A program made the position numbers and the translations under genes. A DNA stretch of 45,818 bases from Balneolaceae bacterium. Lineage in GTDB: Bacteria; Bacteroidota; Rhodothermia; Balneolales; Balneolaceae. How positions within the stretch are numbered: the stretch's first letter is position 1; each line of letters opens with the position of its first letter. The stretch covers positions 1-45,818 of the forward strand of contig RECI01000191.1 in the NCBI GenBank assembly GCA_007694095.1. The letters are read 5' to 3'. Below are positions 37,061-45,227 of the stretch, one piece after another. The notes below the pieces were generated by a model. It did not search any database, had not been told where the DNA came from, and worked only from the letters and a program-made list of their open reading frames with translations.

Positions 37061-38383
37061 ATGGATGAAAAATTTGACTGTATAATTGTTGGTGCCGGGG
37101 TTGCCGGGCTGGCCGCAGCCATGATATTGGCCCGGAACAATCTGAAATTCCTGCTAATTGAAAAAGGTGACTTCCCTGGTTCAAAAAATGTTTCAGGCGG
37201 TGTATTGTGGGGGAGCGATCTTGCAAAACTTGTACCCAACTACTGGGATGAGGATGCCGGATGGGATCGCTTTATCAACCACCGGCGGTTAACATTTATG
37301 GATAACCAATCAGCTTTCTCTGTTGATTTCAAGTCCTCACACTTTAACGAAACTCCCTATACAGGCGTTGTGGTGCTGCGTTCAAAGTTTGACCGCTGGC
37401 TCGCCGGTAAAGTCCAGGAAGCTATCGATGCCAGCGAATATGCGATGGATTCCTTCATTGCACCCAATATTTTAGTTGAAGAAATATTGATGGAAAATGG
37501 AAACGCTGTTGGTATCCGAACCGGAGAGGACAGGTTTTATTCCGACTCAGTAATTATCGCTGAAGGTGTGAATAATTTACTGACCCGCCAGGTTGGCCTG
37601 CAGGATACATATGTGCCGGCCGATCATATTTTAACCGGAATTAAGGAAATTATCCGGTTTGATGAACGTGTACTCGAAGACCGCTTCCAGCTAAACGGCA
37701 GAAGCGGAATGAGTAACGAATTTGTGGGATTTTCAACGGATGGTGTTGAAGGCGGCGGGTTTCTTTACACCAACAAAAATACCATTTCACTGGGGCTTGT
37801 CCTTGGCCTCAAAGATTTACGGGAAAAAGAAAAAGCTCCCTATGATATCCTGAATACCTTTAAACAGCATCCTGTTATATCTGATATGATCCGGGGGGGC
37901 GAGGTTGTTGAATATTCAGCTCATGTGGTTTCTTCTGGCGATAAACGGATAATTCCGAAGCGGCTCTGCAAAGGTGGTCTTCTCGTTTGTGGTGAAGCCG
38001 CCAATCTGCTGATGAATTCCGGTAAAGCGATCCAGGGTATGGATTACGCAATGAGATCGGGCATACTTGCTGCTGAAGCTATCGTAAATGCAAAGAAAAC
38101 CTCTGATTTCGGTGAAGCATCCATGCAACGATACCAGGCTGCCCTGGAAGACAGCTATATAATGAAAGATATCAATAACTTCCAGGATGCAGTACACCTC
38201 CTGCATGACCCCGTAATGACCCAGAAAGTCCCGAATCTGCTTTGTGATTTTGGCAGGAATTTTTTCAGTATTAAAAACGAACCCACAAGGAAGGCACGAC
38301 AAATGCTTGGTGAGTCCGTCAAGAAATACTCATCCTACTGGGAATTAATGAAAGTAGGTGTGAAAGGAGCGAAAGCTCTTTGA
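37061..38383 (+). CDS. fixC: FixC/ETF-quinone oxidoreductase-like flavoprotein
   Basis: A 440-residue FAD protein. The dinucleotide motif is at the N-terminus (IIVGAGVAGLAAAMILARNN), followed by the family's KNVSGGVLWG. Later blocks include GFSTDGVEGGGFLYTNKNTISLGLVLG and LVCGEAANLLMNSGKAIQGMDYAMRSGILAAEAI. It lacks the fused C-terminal 4Fe-4S domain of mitochondrial ETF-QO; that part is supplied by the separate fixX gene. It passes electrons from ETF toward quinone at the membrane. 171 bp downstream of etfA. A heptamer array starts 3 bp after its stop. Confidence 0.93.
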   Translation: MDEKFDCIIVGAGVAGLAAAMILARNNLKFLLIEKGDFPGSKNVSGGVLWGSDLAKLVPNYWDEDAGWDRFINHRRLTFMDNQSAFSVDFKSSHFNETPYTGVVVLRSKFDRWLAGKVQEAIDASEYAMDSFIAPNILVEEILMENGNAVGIRTGEDRFYSDSVIIAEGVNNLLTRQVGLQDTYVPADHILTGIKEIIRFDERVLEDRFQLNGRSGMSNEFVGFSTDGVEGGGFLYTNKNTISLGLVLGLKDLREKEKAPYDILNTFKQHPVISDMIRGGEVVEYSAHVVSSGDKRIIPKRLCKGGLLVCGEAANLLMNSGKAIQGMDYAMRSGILAAEAIVNAKKTSDFGEASMQRYQAALEDSYIMKDINNFQDAVHLLHDPVMTQKVPNLLCDFGRNFFSIKNEPTRKARQMLGESVKKYSSYWELMKVGVKGAKAL

Positions 38384-38385
38384 GT

Positions 38386-38408
38386 CAAAAGTGAAAAGTG
38401 AAAAGTGA
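38386..38408 (+). repeat. GTGAAAA heptamer array 5, at the fixC stop
   Basis: CAAAA-GTGAAAA-GTGAAAA-GTGA, starting 3 bp after the fixC TGA (38381-38383). It is followed by a hairpin, CCCATCT...AGATGGG (38409-38434). Confidence 0.9.
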
Positions 38409-38434
38409 CCCATCTGCGCTAAAGCTTAGATGGG
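38409..38434. terminator. Candidate hairpin downstream of fixC
   Basis: CCCATCT and AGATGGG form a perfect 7-bp stem around a 12-base loop, 25 bp past the fixC stop. There is no T tract, so termination is uncertain. Confidence 0.35.
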
Positions 38435-38603
38435 TAATAATGCTGGAGCGACAGCGACAGTCCCGACACACCGGGATAAAAATCTGGTTCACCAGACCTG
38501 AGGTGTCGGTATGAAAATTGATAAGATTTTGTAAGTTATTTCCATTTTGAAGGTCATACTTAATAAATATGAAACCAATATTTAGGTATCAACAAGGTAA
38601 AAC

Positions 38604-38628
38604 TTTTCACTTTTCACTTTTCACTTTT
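38604..38628. repeat. (TTTTCAC)n heptamer array 6
   Basis: Three TTTTCAC units plus TTTT, inverted relative to array 5. It lies 34 bp before the fixX start. Confidence 0.9.
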
Positions 38629-38662
38629 AAATCAAACCCAACACATATAAATCATCAATCCA

Positions 38663-38965
38663 ATGAAACTCCTGACCTTATCCGAACAGCTCGGTCTTAT
38701 CAGTTACCGGAATCAGGCTAAATCTGAAATTAAACCGCACATTATGGTGGATACAGGAATTTGCAACTCCGTTTGTCCGCACAAATGCACAACGTATGTT
38801 TGCCCGGCCAAGTGCTATACAATGGATGAGCAAGGCATGGTACATTTCCAGGTTGAGGATTGCATCGAATGTGGCACCTGTATGTATGCCTGCGACCAAG
38901 GTGCGATAAGCTGGGAATTTCCGGATCCGGAGATCGGGCGCGGAGTTACATGGAATTATGGGTGA
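38663..38965 (+). CDS. fixX: FixX-like ferredoxin
   Basis: A 100-residue iron-sulfur protein. The cluster-binding pattern CIECGTCMYAC (about 72-82), preceded by VCPAKC, binds one 4Fe-4S cluster in the FixX/ETF-QO arrangement. Extra cysteines in the N-terminal half (CNSVCPHKC, about 32-40) could bind a further cluster or be structural. It partners FixC. It lies 279 bp downstream of fixC, separated by repeats. Confidence 0.93.
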   Translation: MKLLTLSEQLGLISYRNQAKSEIKPHIMVDTGICNSVCPHKCTTYVCPAKCYTMDEQGMVHFQVEDCIECGTCMYACDQGAISWEFPDPEIGRGVTWNYG

Positions 38966-39036
38966 TATAAACCGCCCCCTCTCTTAAACTCAACTATTTA
39001 GAGACAATTGAAAGTATAATTCCATAGAATTTTCAT

Positions 39037-39058
39037 TATCTTTGGAAGCGTTTCCAAA
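39037..39058 (+). promoter_or_regulatory. Candidate operator overlapping a -7 box before the acyl-CoA dehydrogenase gene
   Basis: TATCTTTG (39037-39044) matches the Bacteroidota -7 consensus TAnnTTTG. It overlaps a perfect 7-bp inverted repeat, TTTGGAA-gcgt-TTCCAAA (39041-39058). The right half matches the etfB leader over 12 bases. A regulator binding here would block the promoter. No clear -33 box at the expected spacing was found. Confidence 0.5.
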
Positions 39059-39080
39059 TAATTTGCAACAAACTATTTTC

Positions 39081-40271
39081 ATGAATTTGAACCTGCTTGA
39101 AAGAACATATGACCTGTCATTCGAACTAACAGAAGACCATCAAATGATTCGCGACAGTGTTCGTGATTTTGTAGAGCGATATGTAGCGCCGGATGTGATT
39201 GAAAGAGACGGCAAAAAAAAGTTCCCTTTCGAAATTGTAAAGATGCTCGCCGACCAGGGATTACTGGGAATTTGTCACCAGGAAAAATATGGCGGCGCAG
39301 GTTTCGATACCATCAGCTTTTGCCTTGCGATCGAAGAAATTGCCCGTTGGGATGCTTCCCTGGCACTAACTGTGGCCTCCCATACATCACTTGGCACAGG
39401 GCATATAGCACTTGCCGGAAGCCTTGAGCAAAAAATGAAGTATATGCCGGATTTAACATCCGGGAAAAAGCTTGCAGCATGGTGCCTTACCGAACCTGGC
39501 TCCGGAAGTGATGCCTCCGGTTTGAAAACAACTGCAGTGAAAGATGGTGAAAACTGGATATTGAACGGAACAAAAACATTTATCACACAGGGATCGGTTG
39601 GCCATATATATGTAGTTCTCGCAAAAACTGACCCAACACTTGACACCAAAGGGATCAGTGCTTTTATCGTAGAGCGTGATTGGGACGGGGTTAACCCGGG
39701 CACCCCGATGCATAAACTTGGAATGAACACATCCGATACCGCTGAAGTTGTATTCGAAAATGTAAAGGTGCCAAACGGTAATTTATTGGGAGAACCAGGG
39801 TATGGATTTATTGATACAATGAAGGTTTTGGATGGCGGCCGCATTGGCATCGGTGCACTTTCAGTCGGAATAGCCCGGGGTGCACTGGAAGAATCGATGA
39901 AATATGCCAAAGAAAGAAAACAATTCGGCAAGCCGATAGGAGATTTCCAGGCAATTGAGCATAAAATGGTGAATATGGCCGTTGAAATCGACGCAGCGAG
40001 GCTTTTGGTTTATCGTGCAGCGTGGCTTAAAGACCAGGAGAAACCCTATACAAAAGAGGCTTCAATGGCCAAACTGTTCGCCTCAGAGGCAGCGGAACGC
40101 GCCACACTGGATGCCGTCCAGATTCACGGAGGCTATGGCTATACCAAAGAATACCATGTAGAACGGTTCCTGCGCGACATGAAACTGATGACAATCGGTG
40201 AAGGCACATCTGAAATTCAGCGGCTTATACTGTCCCGCGAAATAAAAAAAGACCTGGGATATTATAGTTAA
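39081..40271 (+). CDS. Acyl-CoA dehydrogenase
   Basis: From the ATG at 39081 the protein is 396 residues. Family signatures are present: AWCLTEPGSGSDASGLKTTA (FAD region), WILNGTKTFITQG, RIGIGALSVGIARGALEESMKYAKERKQFG and VQIHGGYGYTKEYHVERFLRD, where the Glu of TKEYHVE is in the position of the catalytic base of medium/short-chain enzymes. It oxidises an acyl-CoA and hands electrons to ETF, whose genes lie just upstream. The frame is open back to a TTG at 39042, but that falls within the candidate operator, so the ATG is preferred. Confidence 0.96.
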   Translation: MNLNLLERTYDLSFELTEDHQMIRDSVRDFVERYVAPDVIERDGKKKFPFEIVKMLADQGLLGICHQEKYGGAGFDTISFCLAIEEIARWDASLALTVASHTSLGTGHIALAGSLEQKMKYMPDLTSGKKLAAWCLTEPGSGSDASGLKTTAVKDGENWILNGTKTFITQGSVGHIYVVLAKTDPTLDTKGISAFIVERDWDGVNPGTPMHKLGMNTSDTAEVVFENVKVPNGNLLGEPGYGFIDTMKVLDGGRIGIGALSVGIARGALEESMKYAKERKQFGKPIGDFQAIEHKMVNMAVEIDAARLLVYRAAWLKDQEKPYTKEASMAKLFASEAAERATLDAVQIHGGYGYTKEYHVERFLRDMKLMTIGEGTSEIQRLILSREIKKDLGYYS

Positions 40272-40416
40272 CCCGGATTATTCACGAATAGAAAGTTTTA
40301 TAATTTCAAGTTATTGATAATATTGGTCGTACTTAAAATATAAAGTAGCCCAAATTTGAGTTACCAGAAAAAGCGGCGCTCCGAGATAAAAGAGGAGCTT
40401 GGTGAATAATCCGGGT
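40271..40416. mobile_element. 146-bp MITE-like element with perfect 15-bp terminal inverted repeats
   Basis: ACCCGGATTATTCAC at 40271-40285 is the exact reverse complement of 40402-40416. The interior is non-coding and AT-rich. The left terminus shares its first base with the acyl-CoA dehydrogenase stop codon. No transposase is inside, so it would be non-autonomous. Confidence 0.65.
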
Positions 40417-40428
40417 AAGGACACTATT
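40416..40428 (+). repeat. Shared 13-mer TAAGGACACTATT, copy 1
   Basis: It abuts the right end of the MITE-like element. An identical copy is at 42906-42918. Confidence 0.6.
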
Positions 40429-40442
40429 GTTAGAGTACCATA

Positions 40443-40612
40443 ATTCAATAGTTCCACTCTTGAATCCGCTTCAACGCTGCGAGGTGCTATCGCACGCTCT
40501 CAGGTTTTCGCTCGACAATTCCACAGTTCCGCCCAGTAATCCGCTTCAACTCTGGCAGGAGGCCCGAAAGGCGCGGGCCACTCAGCCAGGTTTTCGCTCA
40601 ATAATTCCACGA
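40443..40612. repeat. Two tandem direct repeat-hairpin elements (copies d and e)
   Basis: Two ~75-bp units, each with AATCCGCTTCAAC before and CAGGTTTTCGCTC after a central hairpin. Copy d: ACGCTGCGAGG, stem GTGC-tatc-GCAC, ACGCTCTCAGG (40474-40504). Copy e: ACTCTGGCAGG, stem GGCCCG/CGGGCC, ACTCAGCCAGG (40549-40590). The stems differ while the flanks are conserved. The rest of the 413-bp spacer 40272-40684 has no gene. Confidence 0.85.
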
Positions 40613-40684
40613 TGCATTCTCATAACCAGTCTGAAGCTTTAAAATATCAGGAGAGACTTCGGAATTCTGTCGGGTAGTTCGGGT

Positions 40685-41584
40685 TTAAGGCTTTGGAAGC
40701 ATGGGGAATATCATCCTTATCTCCTCTTCTGTTGGGTACCTCCCATACTCGGCAATTTCAAAGGATTCGGAATATCGAAATTGTGCCGCCATATCATCGC
40801 CGTACCATTTTGCAAGCCCTGCTTTTTTTGCTTGTGAAATCTCGCGTCCAAACCAGGCCTGTCGCATCCAGTCAAGCCGGGCATCCGGATCATCAGGAAC
40901 CTCATCAAGCCGGTGTGACGTCCATGGCAGCCACTCAAAAAACTGGGACTCGTGTGCCGCCATTGCGTAAAGCTTCGTATCCATGGCTTCATCAATGCCA
41001 ATCACCACATCATGACTGAATGGATTGGGTTTGGTAAATCGGTCTTCCATATAGAAAAATACAGGGTTATTTCTGACCGGTTCGGTATCAGGCGCTACAT
41101 TCGGAACAATCACCATGTAAGAGGAATCAATAACCAGTTGCCCGGCATTTCTGTGGTCGGGGTGATAATCATTCGGCCGGTGGCCAAACACCACATCGGC
41201 ATTCCACTCCCTGATTGCACGAATTACATCAAGACGAACATGAAGATCCGGCAGTAATTCTGCATCATGATTGTCAAATATCTCATACTCCGCAATTCCC
41301 AATCGTTTTCGGGCTTCTTCCGCCTCTGCTCTCCTGATTCGCGCCAGCGCGCCTCCTCCCATTTCGTGATGTCCAGCATTTCCATTGGTTAACGAAAGAT
41401 ATTTGACCTGGTGACCCATCTTTGCCATCATAGCAGCTGTACCCCCCATTTTGATCTCTCCATCATCGGGATGGGCAAATATCACCATTATTCTTAATGG
41501 ATCATCGGCAGGTGAATTGATTTGAGCAAAAGTGAATTCAGAAAAGAGCAGCAATATAATTACTGAAAGAAGAGTTGCTTTCAT
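40685..41584 (-). CDS. Secreted PIG-L/LmbE family N-deacetylase
   Basis: A 299-residue protein with a signal peptide (ends near FTFAQIN). The metal-binding motif is AHPDDGE (about residues 37-43), with a second ligand motif YHPDHRNAG. Family members remove acetyl groups from N-acetylglucosamine-like substrates using zinc. Export suggests a periplasmic or surface glycan or glycoconjugate substrate. It is co-directional with, and 102 bp downstream of, the GatZ-like gene. Confidence 0.9.
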   Translation of the reverse strand: MKATLLSVIILLLFSEFTFAQINSPADDPLRIMVIFAHPDDGEIKMGGTAAMMAKMGHQVKYLSLTNGNAGHHEMGGGALARIRRAEAEEARKRLGIAEYEIFDNHDAELLPDLHVRLDVIRAIREWNADVVFGHRPNDYHPDHRNAGQLVIDSSYMVIVPNVAPDTEPVRNNPVFFYMEDRFTKPNPFSHDVVIGIDEAMDTKLYAMAAHESQFFEWLPWTSHRLDEVPDDPDARLDWMRQAWFGREISQAKKAGLAKWYGDDMAAQFRYSESFEIAEYGRYPTEEEIRMIFPMLPKP

Positions 41585-41686
41585 GGCAGTTTTAGTTTGG
41601 TTAGAAAGTATGAAAGGCCAGGAAGTTGTCGTTCTCCCTTACCCTTCTTTTAAGATAATTGAGCAACACGGAAACTACAACGATTA

Positions 41687-42874
41687 TTAAAGTGCCAGAT
41701 TAAATCCGCGAATGTAACGCATCATCTGTTTTTTTATCTCGTCTTTGAGATACTGATCGAGTATAATCCCTTTTTTTTCAATAACTTTTTCTGCCTCAGC
41801 CTTTATATCTCTGAATTCCTTTGTTGAATACACATAATGGCCGGATATGATTGCACGATCACGGTCATCCGCCTGCGAATCTCTCAACATCCATTTCTTC
41901 CATTTTTTAGATTGATACGACAATTCAAGAAATTGTTCGGCCAAATGATTCATAGAGTAATTTTCGAGAAGATGAAGCAATGCTTTGGTCTCTGACACAG
42001 CGAATTCCGGGGCAACATTGGCTGCCTGGATACCTAATTCCGTGTGTAATTTGATTGCATCTTCAGATAGATAATCAGCATTATGTGCCTTTATATACAT
42101 GCCTGAGCTGCCACAAATTTCAACAAGTTCCGGTATCCTGTTTCGAATCTCTGATTTTTCATTATTTTCCATAATCGAACGCTCGAGACTCCCGGTATTC
42201 CTGGTTTCCATTACCCGTGTTCCTGTCTGTACAACCACAAACATGGGCAGATCATAACTCTTTTTTTTACAAAATTGGTTGATCTTATCAATCAGGTATT
42301 GCAAAGCTTCGTTAGTGTTAATTCCTCCGCTCTGCTCTTCAGTACCTACCTCATAAATAATTTCACTCTTTCTTGCGGAAGCGTATTCAGCACAAAATTC
42401 ATACAGCTCAAATACCCGTTCAAGAATTTGGTCTGTTGATGGGGTATCATGAATATCAATGCTGGGATCAATATGCAGAAACGTGAATCCTGCATCAATA
42501 TCTACACGGTAGGACTCTTTCGCTGATTCCATCGCTTTTTTTAGTGAATAGTTGCCCTCACTTTCAATTGTATTTTGCCAGGGGCCGCCATGATCACGGG
42601 CCAAATAAACCTGACCGGTTTTATCTTTGCTTTTCACATATCCGGAGAACTCTGAAGTTGTCCAGTTATTAACATAACCTCCGCCATGCTTCGCTGAATC
42701 AACCTGCCGGCGGCTTGCAATGAGCATCAATGGAAAATCAAGTTCATTGCTGAGTTCAACAGCTGCATCCACACAATTCACACTAACAGGCCCAACTGCA
42801 AGCAATGTACATCTCTTTTTCCTGATGAATCGGGTCAGCCTGTTTTTTATAACTGAACCATTCTTTGAGTTCAT
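41687..42874 (-). CDS. GatZ/KbaZ-like protein (class II tagatose-bisphosphate aldolase non-catalytic subunit family)
   Basis: A 395-residue protein that lines up by eye with E. coli GatZ: ARDHGGPWQNT corresponds to the GDHLGPNCWQ region, IYEVGTEEQSGG to the IGTEVPVPGG region, and YIKAHNADYLS to YEAHSTDY. NVAPEFAVSETKAL near 280 and the end MRYIRGFNLAL also fit. GatZ and KbaZ stabilise the GatY/KbaY aldolase. No aldolase, kinase or sugar-uptake gene is nearby, so its role here is unclear. Confidence 0.8.
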   Translation of the reverse strand: MNSKNGSVIKNRLTRFIRKKRCTLLAVGPVSVNCVDAAVELSNELDFPLMLIASRRQVDSAKHGGGYVNNWTTSEFSGYVKSKDKTGQVYLARDHGGPWQNTIESEGNYSLKKAMESAKESYRVDIDAGFTFLHIDPSIDIHDTPSTDQILERVFELYEFCAEYASARKSEIIYEVGTEEQSGGINTNEALQYLIDKINQFCKKKSYDLPMFVVVQTGTRVMETRNTGSLERSIMENNEKSEIRNRIPELVEICGSSGMYIKAHNADYLSEDAIKLHTELGIQAANVAPEFAVSETKALLHLLENYSMNHLAEQFLELSYQSKKWKKWMLRDSQADDRDRAIISGHYVYSTKEFRDIKAEAEKVIEKKGIILDQYLKDEIKKQMMRYIRGFNLAL

Positions 42875-42905
42875 GATAATCGATTATTTTAACGCATCCT
42901 TGAGA

Positions 42906-42918
42906 TAAGGACACTATT
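42906..42918 (+). repeat. Shared 13-mer TAAGGACACTATT, copy 2
   Basis: Identical to 40416-40428. It lies 31 bp upstream of the GatZ-like start codon, in the leader of that minus-strand gene. Confidence 0.6.
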
Positions 42919-43055
42919 TATTGTCATTCCAAATATCGTGAGTGGTAAGCCAGGTTCCATCGGCCTGAAGCAGTTATGTTTCTGATATTATTTTGGAATT
43001 TGGAACTTGGTGTTTTGCCTCGAAGGGATCACTTTGTGGGAAATTCCGGATATAA

Positions 43056-45143
43056 TCAGTTTACAATCATTCTTCCGCGCATGATGATATGATGCCCGGG
43101 AAATGTACATACATACGTGTATTCACCCGGAACCTCTGGCGCTGTGAAATAGATGGTTTCAGTTGTTCCCGGTGTAAGAACAGATGTAAAATAGAGTACA
43201 TTTTCGTTATCCGGGATGTAATCCCTTTCAGGCCCCTGCAGCCCGAGAAGCATGGCTTCCTCACCTACCTGATCAGCCGTTCCCGGATTTACGATGACAA
43301 CGTTGTGCTGCATATCGTCATTATTATTGAATACTAGCTGTATCCTGCTTCCTGCGTTTACTTCAAGAGTTTCAATATCGAAACGCAGCCCGGGCTGTGT
43401 GCCCAGCCTGATGGTTCTGTCGGGGCCATCCGCCCATGATTCGGGCATCTCGGTAACCCTTCCAGCAACCCTCGCAGGTGAATCGGCTCTTTCACGGCGG
43501 GCTATTTCATCAACCGCACCGGCAGCACGGTGTGCCGCGTGTGCATCATGATCGAATGAAGCAGTCCATTCATTTTCGGCCAGCTCACTTCCTTCGGGGA
43601 TATAATTCAATGTATAGTAACCGGCGTCATGCAGCAGAGGAATTCCATCGGCCGACCGAATTGCCCCCAGTTTGATCTCATGAACATATTTTTCACGCAT
43701 ATTATCCACAACAAGACGCACACGGGATCCGTCATCAGATACTTTGAGGCCTCTGACCGGGGAAGTTTCCTGGCGTATAATCGGGCTTCCATAATCATAT
43801 CGGTACATATAAGTGAAACTGGTTACCCCGTACAAAGCCGGATTTGAAGCAAGATCTTTGTTCACAGGTTTGGTAAACTCAATTTCAAAACCGTCGGGTT
43901 TTGCGGTAATATTCCGCATTTCAAATGGAACATTTCCGTTCCATTCAAGCCTTTGAAGGCCATAACCCCGCTCACCGGTTGACGCCCATCCCCGGTCGGT
44001 CAGTCCCACATACATGGCTCCGTCTTCACCCCATATCATTCTCAGGACACCCGATGCAAAACCGCGCCTGAAAGGAAAAACAACCCCCTGGTACTGCCCA
44101 TTGATTTTTTCCAATACCACGCGGTTGATTAAAGCATGCCCCTGGTCACCAACAAAGTAGTGCCCTTTATAAGGCCCGAAGGAATTGTCTGTTGCTTCAA
44201 GAATGTCGGATGTGGAAATTCCCATGATGGTATGTGGAATCCAGACAGCCGGAAGTTTTAATCCCGGTACACGTTCGGCTGTTTCGTACATAGGATTTTC
44301 ACTGTCTATGATATCCTCCCGGCGAACATCAACCGGCGACTCGGGCAGGTGTGCCCAATCGAGGCTGGCAACATTACCATGAAAATCGCCTTCCTCCACG
44401 TGTGCAAGAAAACCCGAACCTATCCAGTCGCCCTCATTTTCAGTATAGAGAATTTCCCCCCTGCTGTTGACTGCAATACCGGCTGGCGATCGCATTCCGG
44501 CAGCAAATGGCCTCATTTCACCATCCGGGCTGATAACCATTGCCCATCCCCTCCAGGGCACGCGGCTTTCTGCCTCCCACCACCGTGGACTGCCGAAAGC
44601 CACATTTCCGGTAACAACCATATCCCCATTGGGCAAAAAGTCGGGACCAAATGTGTATTCGTGGTAGTGTCCGGAAAGAGGCCATGCGTAAACACGCTCA
44701 TATAAATCTGCTACACCATCACCACTCGTGTCGGTTAATTTTGTTAGTTCTCCGCGCTGTGCGGTATAAAGTGATCCATTACGATACCGCAGGCCAAGCG
44801 TTTCGTACAGGCCCTCGGCGAATTTGGTGTAGTACGGCGCAAATCCATTTTCCAATGACGGATTTCCAATCGTCCAAATCTCTCCGCGCCGTGTTGCCAC
44901 AGCAAGTTTACCGTTTGGTTTTAAAGCAAGCCCTCCCACTTCCAGGACTACTCCATCCGGTGCGGGAATATTACGAATCAGGTAATAATCGCTCTCATTC
45001 ACGGAAATAATCGTATCAGCCTGTACAGCTACCAATTCTGCCCCTTTTACTGATACCGGAAACCGGATAAACAAAAACAGGAAAAATGTAATTAAAAAAA
45101 GTTTATTGTATCTGCCTGATGCCAGGTTAAAAAAACTATTCAT
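43056..45143 (-). CDS. Secreted beta-propeller dehydrogenase-like protein with C-terminal cupredoxin domain
   Basis: From the ATG at 45143 the protein is 695 residues, with a signal peptide (FLITFFLFLFIRFPVSVKGAE). The middle resembles glucose/sorbosone dehydrogenase-like or PVC-group propellers (GLALKPNGKLAVATRRGEIW, FAAGMRSPAGIAVNSRGEILYTENEGDW, GHYFVGDQGHALINRVVLE). The last ~115 residues are a type I copper domain with ligands His in MQHNVV, and Cys, His and Met in YVCTFPGHHIIM. So a redox propeller is fused to its own electron-transfer copper site. The frame opens at 45224 (ATG, 3 bp after the upstream stop), but that would place ~27 polar residues before the signal peptide. Substrate unknown. 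Confidence 0.85.
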   Translation of the reverse strand: MNSFFNLASGRYNKLFLITFFLFLFIRFPVSVKGAELVAVQADTIISVNESDYYLIRNIPAPDGVVLEVGGLALKPNGKLAVATRRGEIWTIGNPSLENGFAPYYTKFAEGLYETLGLRYRNGSLYTAQRGELTKLTDTSGDGVADLYERVYAWPLSGHYHEYTFGPDFLPNGDMVVTGNVAFGSPRWWEAESRVPWRGWAMVISPDGEMRPFAAGMRSPAGIAVNSRGEILYTENEGDWIGSGFLAHVEEGDFHGNVASLDWAHLPESPVDVRREDIIDSENPMYETAERVPGLKLPAVWIPHTIMGISTSDILEATDNSFGPYKGHYFVGDQGHALINRVVLEKINGQYQGVVFPFRRGFASGVLRMIWGEDGAMYVGLTDRGWASTGERGYGLQRLEWNGNVPFEMRNITAKPDGFEIEFTKPVNKDLASNPALYGVTSFTYMYRYDYGSPIIRQETSPVRGLKVSDDGSRVRLVVDNMREKYVHEIKLGAIRSADGIPLLHDAGYYTLNYIPEGSELAENEWTASFDHDAHAAHRAAGAVDEIARRERADSPARVAGRVTEMPESWADGPDRTIRLGTQPGLRFDIETLEVNAGSRIQLVFNNNDDMQHNVVIVNPGTADQVGEEAMLLGLQGPERDYIPDNENVLYFTSVLTPGTTETIYFTAPEVPGEYTYVCTFPGHHIIMRGRMIVN

Positions 45144-45227
45144 GTATTTAAAAGCTTTATGGGTATCGGAAATCCAATTGATTCGAATAAATTGAAATAA
45201 TCCTCTTAATATATTGTATTTCATAGT

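Noticed and set aside
32076-38965. Direct functional coupling of the FNR-like protein with FixX
   Set aside because: They are 6 kb apart on opposite strands with an ABC transporter between; nothing in sequence links them beyond both being redox proteins.
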